64,000 bases of DNA from Methanococcoides sp. (GCA_021108275.1 JAIORD010000043.1:1-64000), one strand, 5' to 3'. Positions 53,246 to 62,049 are shown, counted from the first letter of the stretch. Made by a program: numbers and translations. The notes: generated by a model from the letters alone, not told the origin.

Positions 53246-53788
53246 ATGATCCCCCGGAAAGCATTCGTGGTAAAAGGCACAGGCGTGCACAAGGATAAAC
53301 TGGCATCGTTCGAGCTTGCGTTAAGGGATGCGGGAATTGAAAAGTTCAATCTTGTGACCGTTTCAAGTATACTACCACCTAACTGTGTTATTGTTCCAAG
53401 GGACGAAGGCCTTGAAGAACTCGCTCCGGGGCAGATAGTATATTGTGTCATGGCAAAGAACCAGACCAATGAGCCGGGACGCATGATCGCAGCGGCCATT
53501 GGGAATGCGGTGCCTGCTGATAGCAATGATTATGGTTACATTTCCGAACATCATTCTTTCGGAGAGGATGAACGGACCGCAGGGGTCTACGCAGAAGACC
53601 TTGCGGCTACAATGCTCGCTACAACCCTTGGCATCGAGTTCGATGCTGATTCGGCATGGGGGGAAAGGGAACGGGTGTATAAGGCGAGCGGTCATATATT
53701 CGATACTGTTCACTATTGCCGGTGTGCAAAAGGGGATGAAAACGGGCTGTGGACAACGGTCGTTGTTTCCATGGTATTTATTCTTTGA
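53246..53788 (+). CDS. pdaD: pyruvoyl-dependent arginine decarboxylase
   Basis: A 180-residue pro-enzyme that makes agmatine from arginine. Self-cleavage is expected at Ser40-Ser41 in VTVSSILPPN, giving the pyruvoyl group at the new N-terminus of the large chain. KGTGVHKDKLASFELALRDAG and GIEFD-type residues are typical. Agmatine is the precursor of spermidine by way of aminopropylagmatine and is also the substrate of TiaS. The gene is divergent from dys and has a short AT-rich leader region. Confidence 0.95.
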   Translation: MIPRKAFVVKGTGVHKDKLASFELALRDAGIEKFNLVTVSSILPPNCVIVPRDEGLEELAPGQIVYCVMAKNQTNEPGRMIAAAIGNAVPADSNDYGYISEHHSFGEDERTAGVYAEDLAATMLATTLGIEFDADSAWGERERVYKASGHIFDTVHYCRCAKGDENGLWTTVVVSMVFIL

Positions 53789-53830
53789 ATTGGTATGTAT
53801 CCGAATAATTTTCGGTATGGCTAACCACAA

Positions 53831-53838
53831 TTTATATA
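53831..53838 (+). promoter_or_regulatory. TATA box of the iron regulator/feoB unit
   Basis: TTTATATA about 45 bases before the first possible start codon. The expected transcription start falls at about 53858-53862, at the left edge of the inverted repeat 53859-53878. Confidence 0.5.
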
Positions 53839-53858
53839 TTTAGAACAGGGATTATAGC

Positions 53859-53878
53859 CACACATATACTATAGTGTG
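53859..53878. promoter_or_regulatory. candidate operator over the transcription start
   Basis: CACAC and GTGTG form an inverted repeat around ten A/T-rich bases, placed at the predicted transcription start of the iron-regulator gene. The position fits autorepression. The sequence does not match a DtxR box that I know, so this is a candidate only. Confidence 0.35.
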
Positions 53879-53884
53879 AACAAG

Positions 53885-54565
53885 ATGATCGGCGACCGTA
53901 TAGAAGAATATCTTGAAACGATAGACTCCCTTGGCAAGAGCCGTGGGACTCCCGTCAAGAACAAGGATATTGCTGAAGAGCTTGGCTTTTCTCAAGCTTC
54001 AGTTTCTGAAATGGTGCAAAAGCTGGCAGATGAAGGGCTTGTGAAACACGAACCTTATCATGGCACTGAGCTTACAAATCAAGGTATCCTTCAGGTGAAC
54101 AGTATTCGCCGGAAACACCATGTTATTGAGAAGTTCCTTTCTGATGTACTGGCCCTCGATCCTGAGGTCGCACATAATGAAGCCTGTGGGCTTGAACATA
54201 CATTATCTGACCTTGTAGTGGAAAGCATGTGCAATTACCTTGGTAACAACAATATCGATTGCAAACCTGCAGATGGGAACGAACATTGTCCTTTCAAGGA
54301 GAGCTATGTTTCTCTGGCCGATCTTAAGGAAGGCGACTGCGGTACTGTCGTTATGATGACATTGTCAGATCCCTCAAAAGAGCGTCTGAGCTCACTTGGA
54401 ATGATAACCGGTGAGAATATAGAGGTCAAACGCAAGCAAAAGCAGGGCTCAACTTCTATACTGACCCGGGGGACCGAGATAGCTCTTGGAAATGAGATCG
54501 CTAAGAAGATCTTCGTACGTTTGGGGATGAGGAAGAGGTATCCACGTGGAAAAGACAGAAATTAA
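53885..54565 (+). CDS. DtxR/MntR-family metal regulator with FeoA domain
   Basis: About 226 residues. The N-terminal winged helix (GTPVKNKDIAEELGFSQASVSEMVQKL) and the dimerisation domain with metal-site residues (HHVIEKFL, CGLEHTLSD, ESMCNYL) are of the DtxR type. A C-terminal FeoA/SH3-like domain (GTVVMMTLSDPSKERLSSLGM) is fused. It binds Fe2+ or Mn2+ and should repress the downstream ferrous transporter. The GTG at 53876 is an alternative start. The end overlaps feoB by 20 bases, so the regulator and transporter are coupled. Confidence 0.88.
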   Translation: MIGDRIEEYLETIDSLGKSRGTPVKNKDIAEELGFSQASVSEMVQKLADEGLVKHEPYHGTELTNQGILQVNSIRRKHHVIEKFLSDVLALDPEVAHNEACGLEHTLSDLVVESMCNYLGNNNIDCKPADGNEHCPFKESYVSLADLKEGDCGTVVMMTLSDPSKERLSSLGMITGENIEVKRKQKQGSTSILTRGTEIALGNEIAKKIFVRLGMRKRYPRGKDRN

Positions 54566-56522
54566 TGATGGACCTGCTGCGAATATCCGTAAGGCGAGGT
54601 CGGCTGATTTCGACATGACCATAGCCTTCGTGGGCAATCCCAGTGTCGGTAAAAGCGCATTCTTCTCCCGTCTGACAGGTGTGGGAGTTGTAGTGGCGAA
54701 CTATCCCGGAACTACTGTGGAACTTACACATGGCAGCGTCAATGTAGGCTCCAAGAAGCTCGATGTTGTCGATCTTCCTGGTATCTATTCTCTGGGGGCA
54801 TCAACTGAGGACGAGAAGGTTGCAAAACGCTATCTTTTGCATGAATATCCGGATGTCATCATCAATGTGGTGGATGCTACCCGCCTTGAACGAAATCTTT
54901 TCCTTACACTGCAATTGCTTGAGTTGAACATCCCTATGGTGGTAGCACTTAACCAGATGGATGCTGCAAAGGAAATGGGTATCGAGATAGATATTGAAAA
55001 GCTTTCTAAGACCCTTGGGGTGCCTGTGGTGCCGACCATCGCTACCAAAGGTGTAGGTCTGGAAGATACTGTCCTTGCGGCCCTCGATGAGAAGCTTTCC
55101 ATTAAAAACAGGCATAGGGTACATTACGATAATCATATTCTCCGTGCGATCGAGAAGCTTGATAAGGACTTTCCGGAGATCGGATATGGTATCAAGGTCA
55201 GGGCACTGGAAAGGGATCAAGAGTTCGTTAAATTGAGCTGTCGCCCTCACGATGCCGACCTTTTGTTAATTACCTCTGAATCCATTACCGATGATATTGA
55301 AAAAGCACATGGTATGTCCATTTCGGATACTATCGTGCGTGACCTTTACGGTGAGGCCGGTTATATCGTTGACAGGGTGACCACTCAGGTCGAACATAAG
55401 ATCACATTTAAAGAAAGGATCGATTCAGTGCTCACTTCGGAATATGTGGGCATAACCGGACTTGTTGCTGCACTGCTATTGACTTTCTTTGTAGTTTTCA
55501 CTGTGGGCGGTTTTCTCGAAGAGGGCATAGTTTCCCTGTTCGAGACCTTTCTAATCTCTCCGGCAGAAAGTCTGCTTGCAGGTTCACACCCTGTTATCAG
55601 GAACGTTATCATCTACTCTCTTCTGGGAGTTGAGGCAGGTTTCGCTATCGCTATTCCCTACATTGCGGTGTTCTACGTGATACTGTCACTGTTCGAGGAT
55701 TCCGGTTATCTAACAAGGGCATCCTTCCTGCTTGATAACTGGACCCACAAGGTGGGGCTTCACGGGAGGGCTATCATTCCTCTGGTACTTGGTATGGGGT
55801 GTAGTGTCCCGGCAATAATGTCTACCCGCACCCTGAATACGGTCCGTGAGAAAAGGATTGCATCTGTGCTGATCGCACTGACTCCATGTTCTGCAAGGAC
55901 TGTGATAATAATTGGACTTGTAGGCACCTTTGTGGGATACTGGGCAGCTATTTCCATCTACGTGCTTGAGCTTGTGATCATCTTTGCCACCGGCTGGGTG
56001 CTCGGCAAGGGGCTTCCGGGAGAAAGGACCGGTCTTATTATGGAAATGGCCCCATTACGGAAGCCGGACCGAAGGGCTACTTTCCAGAAGACCTGGTTGC
56101 GTGTCCGTGAGTTCATGTATATTGCCTTCCCGTTGTTAGTGGCTGGAAGTGCATTACTTGGCCTGGTCGATTCCCTTGGTGTTCTGGATGTGTTCCAGAA
56201 TGCAGTGGAGCCGATCACAGTGGGGATCTTTGGATTGCCGGCATTTGCAGCAACTGCCCTTGTCTTCGGTATTCTCAGGAAAGAAATGGCGTTGCAGATA
56301 CTGGCGGTGCTTGCCGGAACTGCAAACTTTGCCCTGGTGCTCACACCTTTGCAAATGTACTCTTTCGCGGTCATTACCACCATCTATATCCCGTGTGTTG
56401 CAACCATTGCAATACTAAAGCACGAGCTTGGATGGAAAGACACCACTGCTATATCTCTTTTCACGATCACACTGGCACTGGTCATCGGTGCACTAATAAA
56501 TATGATTGGAATGAACCTTTAA
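54546..56522 (+). CDS. feoB: ferrous iron transporter FeoB
   Basis: A 658-residue membrane protein with an N-terminal GTPase (GNPSVGKS near residue 29, DLPGIYSL and NQMD) and two gate-type membrane domains (LGMGCSVPAIMSTRT). It imports Fe2+. The GTG start has GAGGT six bases upstream and lies within the end of the regulator gene. No separate feoA gene is seen, because the FeoA-like domain is fused to the regulator. Confidence 0.95.
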   Translation: MEKTEINDGPAANIRKARSADFDMTIAFVGNPSVGKSAFFSRLTGVGVVVANYPGTTVELTHGSVNVGSKKLDVVDLPGIYSLGASTEDEKVAKRYLLHEYPDVIINVVDATRLERNLFLTLQLLELNIPMVVALNQMDAAKEMGIEIDIEKLSKTLGVPVVPTIATKGVGLEDTVLAALDEKLSIKNRHRVHYDNHILRAIEKLDKDFPEIGYGIKVRALERDQEFVKLSCRPHDADLLLITSESITDDIEKAHGMSISDTIVRDLYGEAGYIVDRVTTQVEHKITFKERIDSVLTSEYVGITGLVAALLLTFFVVFTVGGFLEEGIVSLFETFLISPAESLLAGSHPVIRNVIIYSLLGVEAGFAIAIPYIAVFYVILSLFEDSGYLTRASFLLDNWTHKVGLHGRAIIPLVLGMGCSVPAIMSTRTLNTVREKRIASVLIALTPCSARTVIIIGLVGTFVGYWAAISIYVLELVIIFATGWVLGKGLPGERTGLIMEMAPLRKPDRRATFQKTWLRVREFMYIAFPLLVAGSALLGLVDSLGVLDVFQNAVEPITVGIFGLPAFAATALVFGILRKEMALQILAVLAGTANFALVLTPLQMYSFAVITTIYIPCVATIAILKHELGWKDTTAISLFTITLALVIGALINMIGMNL

Positions 56523-56596
56523 ATCTCGATTTATCCAATGTACCTATAATATTTCTATCTCGGCAGGTTTTAATAGTACTAAACAAACTTATCTAT

Positions 56597-56815
56597 ATGA
56601 CCCGTATCAAAGCAAATACTGAAAGGCCTGCAATAACCGCTCTGATGGATATTTTCGAGATGAGCAACCTGCGTGCACCGGGTTTCGATGAAGTCTCTGA
56701 CATGCTTGAGATGATAGGTACGCATGCCTCAATAATGGATGGCGCAGTGTCATATGAGGAAGAAGAGGTCTCCCACGTTCATACACTAAGCATCATGGAC
56801 ATAAAAAGAAAGTGA
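56597..56815 (+). CDS. small acidic protein, unknown
   Basis: A 72-residue protein that begins MTRIKANTERPAITALMDIF and ends in a basic IKRK. Not recognised. The first half is helical, and an acidic YEEEE run stands near residue 53. Codon use looks coding and the frame is open from the ATG. A TATA-like TTTAATAGTACTAAA tract precedes it. It lies 74 bp after feoB and could be cotranscribed. Confidence 0.45.
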   Translation: MTRIKANTERPAITALMDIFEMSNLRAPGFDEVSDMLEMIGTHASIMDGAVSYEEEEVSHVHTLSIMDIKRK

Positions 56816-56825
56816 GTTATTTTGT

Positions 56826-58289
56826 TCAAAGGGTTGAACTCAGAAGTTCGTCTATTTCTGCATCTATTTTTGCATCCAGGTCCATGTAAAAAGTGTGGTC
56901 ACGTATAAGGTTGCCTTCAAATTCTATGGTATCAAGGTGGCCGTACCAGTAGATTACCATTCCTGTGCCATAGTCCCTTTCATAATGCTGAAACTGCTTT
57001 TTAAAATAGTAGGTGTGCTCCTTTTCATCCCCGAACATTGCCTTACTTTCTATCCACTCGATCTCAGTACCATCAACATAGAGGGTCTTGTCAAGAAAAA
57101 AATCAGGTGTCTTCTGCATTCCCAGTTCTCTCAGGTCTTCTTCAGTGCTGTAACCTAACTTGTGGTGGTCAAGCCATTTGCCTATAATGTCCTCTCCCAT
57201 CTTTCCTTTTATAACCTGAAGTGCATGGGCTTTGGGGGAGAAGAAATGGTCCGAGTTGGTCGCATCTTCTATTTCGATCGCAAGTCTTCTGTTGTCCAGT
57301 GTGTCCAGATTCTTGAGGACATGCTTTTTAGAGTAACCCAGTTCCTTGATGATCACACTTGCCATTAAAGTAGCTGGGACATCATTATTCTGTGCCAGCG
57401 TATTGATGGTCATGCCCTTTTCCCAGAGGTATCGGAAGTTCTTTGCTTTATTCTGAAGCTGCCCCATCTTCCTTTTGACCTTTGAGACCGTTTTCTGATT
57501 GAGGATCGCTGCAATGACCCCTGTGCTTTCTTCAAATTCAATCGCTAATATATCTATATCTTCAAGTGTGTTTACCTGCTGATATATCTGGAGGTAGGTC
57601 TCTTTTTCCATTTTTAGTCCTCTCCCTTTGGTCAGTACACAGTCGTCGCACTGTTTCTTTCCACAGTAGTTCTTAGCATATTCCACTATCAATGCATGGT
57701 ATTCTTTATAGAGCGGCACATCTTCAGGAAGGCTCTTTTCGAACATCTCCTGAAGTTGCATATAATTGCCTTCAATACCGATACATTTCATCATCCTTGT
57801 TGTATAAGCATCGATCACGAATTTCGGCTTGTCAGCAGCGTAAAGGACGATACTATCAGCAGTCTCATTTCCCACACCATTGAGGGAAAGCATGAGGTTG
57901 CGTAATTCGGTTGTTGGCATGGAAAGGATATTATCCATTCCTTCCCTTGCAAAGAAGCCTGCAATATCTCTCAGACGTTTTGCTTTCTGTCGGTAAAAAC
58001 CACAACCTCTGACAAGTTCTTCAATAAGTCCCAGGTCAGCTCTCGCAAGTTTATCAGGTTCTATCAGATCATACTTCTTCAGACCTTCTATAGCCTTCTC
58101 GACATTGGTCCATTTTGTCTGCTGTGTCAGTATTGTGCCTATCACAACTTCAAAAGGAGTATCTGCAGGCCACCATTGAAGATGTCCTATCTTTTCGAGG
58201 AGTGCCTCGTAGATATCGCAGACATGTTCGTTTTTCATCTCTTTAAATGGATGTTCTCTTATTATATAACCATTTAAGTCCTCATCCAT
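56826..58289 (-). CDS. DNA-glycosylase-like domain fused to CDIN1/TPD-type nuclease
   Basis: A 487-residue two-part protein. Residues 25-220 are an HhH-GPD domain of the endonuclease III group: helix-hairpin-helix LNGVGNETADS (137-147), then D160 in VIDAYTTR. The catalytic Lys of bifunctional enzymes is absent (GVGNET), and only three cysteines (209, 214 and 217) remain of a cluster. The C-terminal half has an HTH-like region (about 285-325) and a PD-(D/E)xK domain of the TPD family, with PD at 395-396 and ESK at 414-416, closely like human CDIN1 (C15orf41): KTPDFFL, EWIESKAMFGDE and VIYWYG. A repair or structure-specific nuclease is likely. Confidence 0.8.
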   Translation of the reverse strand: MDEDLNGYIIREHPFKEMKNEHVCDIYEALLEKIGHLQWWPADTPFEVVIGTILTQQTKWTNVEKAIEGLKKYDLIEPDKLARADLGLIEELVRGCGFYRQKAKRLRDIAGFFAREGMDNILSMPTTELRNLMLSLNGVGNETADSIVLYAADKPKFVIDAYTTRMMKCIGIEGNYMQLQEMFEKSLPEDVPLYKEYHALIVEYAKNYCGKKQCDDCVLTKGRGLKMEKETYLQIYQQVNTLEDIDILAIEFEESTGVIAAILNQKTVSKVKRKMGQLQNKAKNFRYLWEKGMTINTLAQNNDVPATLMASVIIKELGYSKKHVLKNLDTLDNRRLAIEIEDATNSDHFFSPKAHALQVIKGKMGEDIIGKWLDHHKLGYSTEEDLRELGMQKTPDFFLDKTLYVDGTEIEWIESKAMFGDEKEHTYYFKKQFQHYERDYGTGMVIYWYGHLDTIEFEGNLIRDHTFYMDLDAKIDAEIDELLSSTL

Positions 58290-58361
58290 GAAGGTCTAAT
58301 GGGCAAATGGTCTGCAAGCTGAAGTTGTATCGATCAAGAAAAAAATTAGAGTGAATGATGT

Positions 58362-58844
58362 TTATTTCCAAAAGTCCTTCTCATAATCCTCGGAAATCTC
58401 TTCAAGGTCCATCATCTTGGTTAACTTGTCTTTTTTGTCGGTATCTTCTTCCGAAGGGGTGGCCTCATCGGCCATTTCTGTTTTGGGATCTGACACATGT
58501 GATTCTATCACAGTGGTATCCTTTGATTCCATCACAATGGTTTCTATTATCTCACTAATATGGGTGACCATCTCTCTCTTTTCTTCGATGGTCTCTTTTT
58601 TGATCGTGAAAATTTCTGGCGTATGCATCTCGATGGTTGCCTCAGAGCTATGTCCAAGTCTTTTGCGAGTCTCTTCAGCGTAGGTGTCGCGAGTAGTTCC
58701 TATCGGATCGCTTTGTGTGTGAGTCCCACGGTATCCGATGGAACAGTTCTCTTCCCCTGTACGCCAGTCTATATGGTAGAGGTAGCATTGCTCTTTCTTA
58801 CATCGGTGTTCGTTGTCCTGTGGGCATATATCGGGTAACGCCAT
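58362..58844 (-). CDS. Cys-rich acidic protein, unknown
   Basis: A 160-residue protein. The first 40 residues carry four cysteines and a WRTGEENC segment (CPQDNEHRCKKEQCYLYH, then CSIGYRG), a possible small zinc or iron site. The remainder is acidic, charged and probably disordered or coiled (TIEEKREMVTHISEIIETI). Not recognised. No ribosome-binding site precedes the ATG, so its message may be leaderless. It lies between prs and the glycosylase-nuclease gene on the same strand. Confidence 0.5.
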   Translation of the reverse strand: MALPDICPQDNEHRCKKEQCYLYHIDWRTGEENCSIGYRGTHTQSDPIGTTRDTYAEETRKRLGHSSEATIEMHTPEIFTIKKETIEEKREMVTHISEIIETIVMESKDTTVIESHVSDPKTEMADEATPSEEDTDKKDKLTKMMDLEEISEDYEKDFWK

Positions 58845-58873
58845 GGTAAACCACTTCGGTATGTTTATATTTC

Positions 58874-59722
58874 TCAGAGGTTCTTCAGGAAATCAGCAAT
58901 AAGCGGAGCAACACTGATGGTGCTTTGTGCTTTTTCAAGAGTGTCCGATGCGATGATCTCATGGACGCCAGCATTGTAAAGCCTTAATACTCCGTTCTTG
59001 GTAAGCACAGGATGCACGCATGCGATGTAAACATCTTTGGCGCCCTGGCTGCGAAGCAGCTTTATGGACTCTGCCATAGTGCCTCCCGTGGCGATCATAT
59101 CGTCGATGAGAATGATCTCTTTCCCTGTGACATCGATGTTCTTCGTCTTGATGGTGACAGTGTCCCCGGAATGTCTGGTCTTCTCAAGGTAATCGTACTC
59201 GATCCCCACATCTGCTGCGGCACTTTCTGCAAGGGCAATAGCTCCTTTGTCAGGCGCGATGATAAGGGGGTCTTCTAGGCCCAGTGATCTGATGTAATTC
59301 CCTATCAAATGGGATGCGTCAAGGTCAAAAGAATCCGCATTGAAGTGTTCGAGCACGCTCTTCTCATGAATATTGACCGTGATGACCCTGTCAGCATGGA
59401 TGGTCCGTGCAATTGCACGTGCACTGATAGCTTCTCCAGATCTGAACGCCTTATCCTGTCTTGCATAACCCATGTAAGGTATGACCACTGTGATCGTGGG
59501 TGCATCCTCGCAAGCATCGATAAGCTGTAACAGGGATACAAGGTCTGCGTCTGTGGGTGTGCTCTGTATAATGGTCACGTCATCGACAATATCTTCGATT
59601 ATCCTTGTATAGACCTCTCCGTCGGGAAAACGGTTGAATTCGCAAAGTGTTGGTTCCATATTTAGTTCTCTTGCCACACGTGATGCAAGTAACTGTGATG
59701 CAGGTCCTGCTATGATCTTCAA
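58874..59722 (-). CDS. prs: ribose-phosphate pyrophosphokinase
   Basis: A 282-residue PRPP synthetase of the archaeal class. The N-terminal KIIAGPASQLLASRVA, the pyrophosphate-binding TVVIPYMGYARQDKAF and the PRPP loop ILIDDMIATGGTMAESI are clear. It makes PRPP for nucleotides, histidine and NAD. The start is TTG, with GAGGT seven bases upstream. The 82-base gap to moaC leaves room for its own promoter. Confidence 0.94.
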   Translation of the reverse strand: MKIIAGPASQLLASRVARELNMEPTLCEFNRFPDGEVYTRIIEDIVDDVTIIQSTPTDADLVSLLQLIDACEDAPTITVVIPYMGYARQDKAFRSGEAISARAIARTIHADRVITVNIHEKSVLEHFNADSFDLDASHLIGNYIRSLGLEDPLIIAPDKGAIALAESAAADVGIEYDYLEKTRHSGDTVTIKTKNIDVTGKEIILIDDMIATGGTMAESIKLLRSQGAKDVYIACVHPVLTKNGVLRLYNAGVHEIIASDTLEKAQSTISVAPLIADFLKNL

Positions 59723-59804
59723 ATGATGTACCTCTCTTGTCTCGTTTTGTAGTAATCGAATTATCAGCCAATGAACTTTCCTATCTACATTGAACCATTA
59801 AAAG

Positions 59805-60284
59805 TCATTGGTTTGTAATGATCTCTTTCACTTTTCTTACAACATGGATATTCTCAATGGCAGTTGATGGGTAATTGCCGGTATTGTCCTTTTCAGCAGA
59901 CTTTACCATGTCCCATACCGTAAGAAGTGCAACTGAAACCCCTGTAAGTGCTTCCATTTCAACACCTGTTCTGCCCACGGACCTTACTTCAACGTTAGCA
60001 GTAACATCACCTTCCCCGATTTCAAATTCCACGTCTACGGAAGTGATCGGTATCTGGTGGCACATCGGTATCAGGTCCGGCGTTCTCTTTACTGCAAGTA
60101 TGGCAGCGGTCCTCGCTGTGGCAAGGACGTTTCCTTTTTCCACACTTCCACTGCGTATCTTCTCGACAGTTTCGTCGTGAAGTTTTATTTTTCCGGAAGC
60201 TATCGCATACCTGACAACCGTGTCTTTGTTACTTATGTCGACCATGTAAGCACGGTCATCTTTAATGTGACTGAATTCCTGCAT
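59805..60284 (-). CDS. moaC: cyclic pyranopterin monophosphate synthase accessory MoaC
   Basis: About 159 residues of MoaC, which with MoaA makes cPMP from GTP for molybdopterin. The motifs IPMCHQIPITSVDVEF and EMEALTGVSVALLTVWDMVK are conserved. Start at 60284: GGAGAA lies five bases upstream. An ATG at 60290 is too close to it. No other moa gene is in the window. It lies 17 bases after a 59-residue gene, on the same strand. Confidence 0.93.
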   Translation of the reverse strand: MQEFSHIKDDRAYMVDISNKDTVVRYAIASGKIKLHDETVEKIRSGSVEKGNVLATARTAAILAVKRTPDLIPMCHQIPITSVDVEFEIGEGDVTANVEVRSVGRTGVEMEALTGVSVALLTVWDMVKSAEKDNTGNYPSTAIENIHVVRKVKEIITNQ

Positions 60285-60301
60285 TACCATTTCTCCAATA
60301 T

Positions 60302-60481
60302 TTAATCGATACGCACCTGTTTCCTCTGGTCATAATCAAGAATTGTATCTTGCATTTTTGACATGAGTTCCCGTGCTTCAGGGATCGAGAGCTTGACTAT
60401 TTCCTCGTCCTCTCCATGACTTACTACTACACGAACCCGGTTCCTTTCGATATCGACTATTATTTTTCTTTCTGTATCCAT
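60302..60481 (-). CDS. small protein (59 residues), unknown
   Basis: An open frame from an ATG at 60481 to a TAA at 60302 encodes 59 residues, starting MDTERKIIVDIERNRVRVVV and ending RKQVRID. It has strands of alternating charge, then a helix (IPEARELMSKMQDTI). GGGAGTGGGAATATG gives a good ribosome-binding site. It is placed between nnr and moaC with 13- and 17-base gaps, so it belongs to that operon. Not recognised. Confidence 0.6.
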   Translation of the reverse strand: MDTERKIIVDIERNRVRVVVSHGEDEEIVKLSIPEARELMSKMQDTILDYDQRKQVRID

Positions 60482-60494
60482 ATTCCCACTCCCT

Positions 60495-61970
60495 TTATTT
60501 CATTACTTCTGTTATCATATCAATAATATCTGTTGCCAGCAACCCGTGCCCCCGTCTTTCAAAAGCAAGGTCTCCAGCTACTCCATTAATATAAGCTGCA
60601 CCACATGCCGCATCCATCGCAGGCGCAATTGCAAAAAGAGCTCCTGTAATTCCGGCAAGGACATCTCCTGTGCCGCCGACCGTCATTCCCGGATTTCCGG
60701 TCTGATTGATGGCGACCCGCTCTCCGTTGCTTATGTGGTCCTCTCTGCCCTTAAGCAGGACAGTTACATTGTTCTTCTTTGAGAACTCAAGGGCGTCCTC
60801 TTTACCATTTCCACCCAGTGCAGTAAATTCTCTTGCATGGGGCGTGATGATCATCTCAATGTCTTCCGGCACAGGAAGGGCTATCCCGTAAAGTCCGTCT
60901 GCATCGACAACCACTTTTTTGCAAAGGGGAACGATCTTCGAGACAGTATCTTTCGTCCGCTCGTCCCTTCCAAGTCCCATTCCCATGACCACTACGTCAT
61001 GGCCTTCTATGAGTTTGGCAACGGTGTCAATATCCTCCTCACACAGGACATTGGAAGAAAGGGCTTTCACAATGATGTTCGGTGAGAATGAAGCTATGGT
61101 GTCTGCAACATTTGCAGGAGCTACCACTGTCACTATGTCTGCACCGGTACGCAATGCTGCCATTGCAGTGAGTGCAGGGGCACCGGAGTAAGGCCCGCCT
61201 CCGATAATGAGCATCCTTCCATGTTGCCCTTTGTGGCTATCTCTCCCTCTTGTTCGGAATGCAGCGATATCTCCTTTTCCAACATAGATCTCAGCATCCT
61301 CACAAACTCCTATATTGATGACCTTGACATCGGATGTGTATTCTTTAGCATGGTCTGATGCCAGTCCCTTTTTCATCCTGTGAAAAGTGAGGGTAACATC
61401 CGCACGGACCGATCGATCGAATTTCCCTCCATCGGGATCGAATCCTGAAGGAACATCAACAGCAACTACCGGGACCTTTGAATCGTTGATAAGGTCTATC
61501 ACTGTTGCTTCAGTTTTCCTTAACTTTCCGGTGATGCCTGTTCCAAGTAATGCATCCACTATCAGGTCTGCGTCGTCAAGCCAGCCAGTTGCTTTAAGCT
61601 GTTGGGGATCTGTTATCTCAATGAACCCCTCAATTCTACAATGTTCAAGAAGATCGAAATTGTGCATTGAATCCTGGGTCCTTATTCCCGAAGCCGATCC
61701 AATGAGTGCAATATTGACTGTAATTGCAGGGTCGTATACCAGATGTCTGGCAGCAACAAAAGCATCGCCACCGTTATTCCCCCTTCCTGCAACGATGAGC
61801 ACATTTCCTTTTTGAATGCGTTCCTTCACTTCATGGGCAATGGCAGCTCCGGCATTTTCCATAAGCTGGAGTCCCTTTAATCCCAAGTGCTCACAATTCT
61901 CATCGATCGCTTTCATCCTTGAAGATGTGATCCCCTTCATGTTCCTCATATATTCTTCTGTTTGCATCAT
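60495..61970 (-). CDS. nnr: bifunctional NAD(P)H-hydrate epimerase/dehydratase
   Basis: About 491 residues with two domains. The N-terminal YjeF-N epimerase (about 1-210; VLIVAGRGNNGGDAFVAARHL) and the C-terminal ADP- or ATP-dependent dehydratase (GNPGMTVGGTGDVLAGITGAL with the Mg/phosphate-binding GTGD) repair hydrated NAD(P)H. Both sites look intact. The start is at the ATG at 61970, with other in-frame ATGs near. It is the first gene of the unit with the 59-residue protein and moaC. Confidence 0.93.
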   Translation of the reverse strand: MMQTEEYMRNMKGITSSRMKAIDENCEHLGLKGLQLMENAGAAIAHEVKERIQKGNVLIVAGRGNNGGDAFVAARHLVYDPAITVNIALIGSASGIRTQDSMHNFDLLEHCRIEGFIEITDPQQLKATGWLDDADLIVDALLGTGITGKLRKTEATVIDLINDSKVPVVAVDVPSGFDPDGGKFDRSVRADVTLTFHRMKKGLASDHAKEYTSDVKVINIGVCEDAEIYVGKGDIAAFRTRGRDSHKGQHGRMLIIGGGPYSGAPALTAMAALRTGADIVTVVAPANVADTIASFSPNIIVKALSSNVLCEEDIDTVAKLIEGHDVVVMGMGLGRDERTKDTVSKIVPLCKKVVVDADGLYGIALPVPEDIEMIITPHAREFTALGGNGKEDALEFSKKNNVTVLLKGREDHISNGERVAINQTGNPGMTVGGTGDVLAGITGALFAIAPAMDAACGAAYINGVAGDLAFERRGHGLLATDIIDMITEVMK

Positions 61971-62049
61971 ATTTAGTTCTATCAATCTTGTTCTTTTGAC
62001 TTCTATGAGTGCGGATCGGACATGTCTTCATTTCCGGTGGATGCGTTCA

